In this document: positions 43,867 through 43,972 of the stretch, piece by piece
Layout of the letters: the number at the start of each line of letters is the position of its first letter
Position numbering within the stretch: position 1 is the first letter of the stretch
Translations under genes and position numbers: made by a program
The notes under the pieces: generated by a model
Database searches by the model: none
What the model saw: the letters and a program-made list of their open reading frames with translations, nothing else
Told to the model about the DNA's origin: nothing
Origin: Paludibacteraceae bacterium
GTDB lineage: Bacteria; Bacteroidota; Bacteroidia; Bacteroidales; Paludibacteraceae
Reading direction: 5' to 3'
DNA length: 43,972 bases
Assembly (NCBI GenBank): GCA_905235225.1
Contig: CAJOKE010000010.1
Coordinates: 1-43,972, forward strand

Positions 43867-43972
43867 ATTTCGTCAAAGGAGTTCTATTGCATAGTTTCTT
43901 ATTTAGGCGGTCGCGCCGTTCTATGTGTTGCGCTGTTTCCTCACTGTGGTGACAGCTCGGGCGCAACACTCG
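43867..43972 (+). ncRNA. Probable structured RNA, cut by the window end
   Basis: No convincing ORF starts here. After the -7 box there is a small hairpin GGCG-GTCG-CGCC (43906-43917). A long stem GTGTTGCGC (43925-43933) then pairs with GCGCAACAC (43961-43969) and encloses an inner stem TCAC-TGTG-GTGA (43941-43952) with flanking CTG/CAG pairs. That nested layout is typical of a stable non-coding RNA or an mRNA leader. I could not identify it: tmRNA and RNase P signatures are absent from the visible part, and a 6S-like RNA is possible but unproven. The 3' part is missing. The interval start is the predicted transcript start. Confidence 0.4.

Overview
The window is chromosomal DNA from a member of the Bacteroidetes, most probably Bacteroidales. 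The evidence is the promoter grammar, which recurs many times: a TTTG at about -33, a 19-20 bp spacer, then TAnnTTTG at -7. Family content agrees: EF-G2, fused RapZ/sugar kinase, tandem YitT proteins, two secreted endonuclease I proteins sharing one C-terminal tail, lpxK and msbA, a membrane pyrophosphatase and an Mpi-like invertase. I cannot name a genus.

Layout. (1) 2-5775, plus strand: the end of a surface-glycan cluster. It holds an Fe-S/F420-hydrogenase-beta-like protein (cut by the window edge), a TagD-like cytidylyltransferase, a CDP-glycerol glycerophosphotransferase-like protein, a GT2 glycosyltransferase, a tandem-cupin FdtA-like ketoisomerase and a sugar aminotransferase. The genes overlap or nearly touch, and together suggest a glycan with a glycerol-phosphate-like group and a 3-amino-3,6-dideoxyhexose. 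(2) 5787-6737: two small paralogous ORFs (the first broken by an amber codon), a string of four hairpins, two promoters, tRNA-Lys(CTT) and its terminator. (3) 6742-17525, minus strand: endonuclease I with repeats, membrane pyrophosphatase, psuK, psuG, a second endonuclease I, a Y-family polymerase and a short YolD-like partner. (4) 17683-19098, plus: an AmgK-like kinase/RapZ fusion, followed by a repeat-rich gap. (5) 19506-24262, minus: fusA2, two deoxynucleoside kinases, xerC and hpf, apparently one operon. (6) 24394-29117, minus: gcvP and two YitT-family membrane proteins. (7) 29388-35999, plus: 11-bp tandem repeats, a strong promoter, an EcoRV-like restriction-modification pair, then sppA, lpxK and msbA. 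(8) 35969-43707: an Mpi-like serine invertase (minus), uvrA, a CPA2 antiporter and a lipid kinase (plus), then an exosortase-family protein and tsaD (minus). (9) The right edge has a promoter and the start of a probably structured RNA.

Most distinctive: the EcoRV-like system (recognition and catalytic residues conserved) in an R-before-M operon feeding envelope genes; the Y-polymerase/YolD pair that looks imported; the amber-broken small paralog beside a hairpin string; two unrelated 11-bp tandem repeats; a tandem FdtA protein whose first half has lost its histidines; and an unexplained structured RNA at the right edge. I saw no CRISPR array, insertion sequence or prophage.
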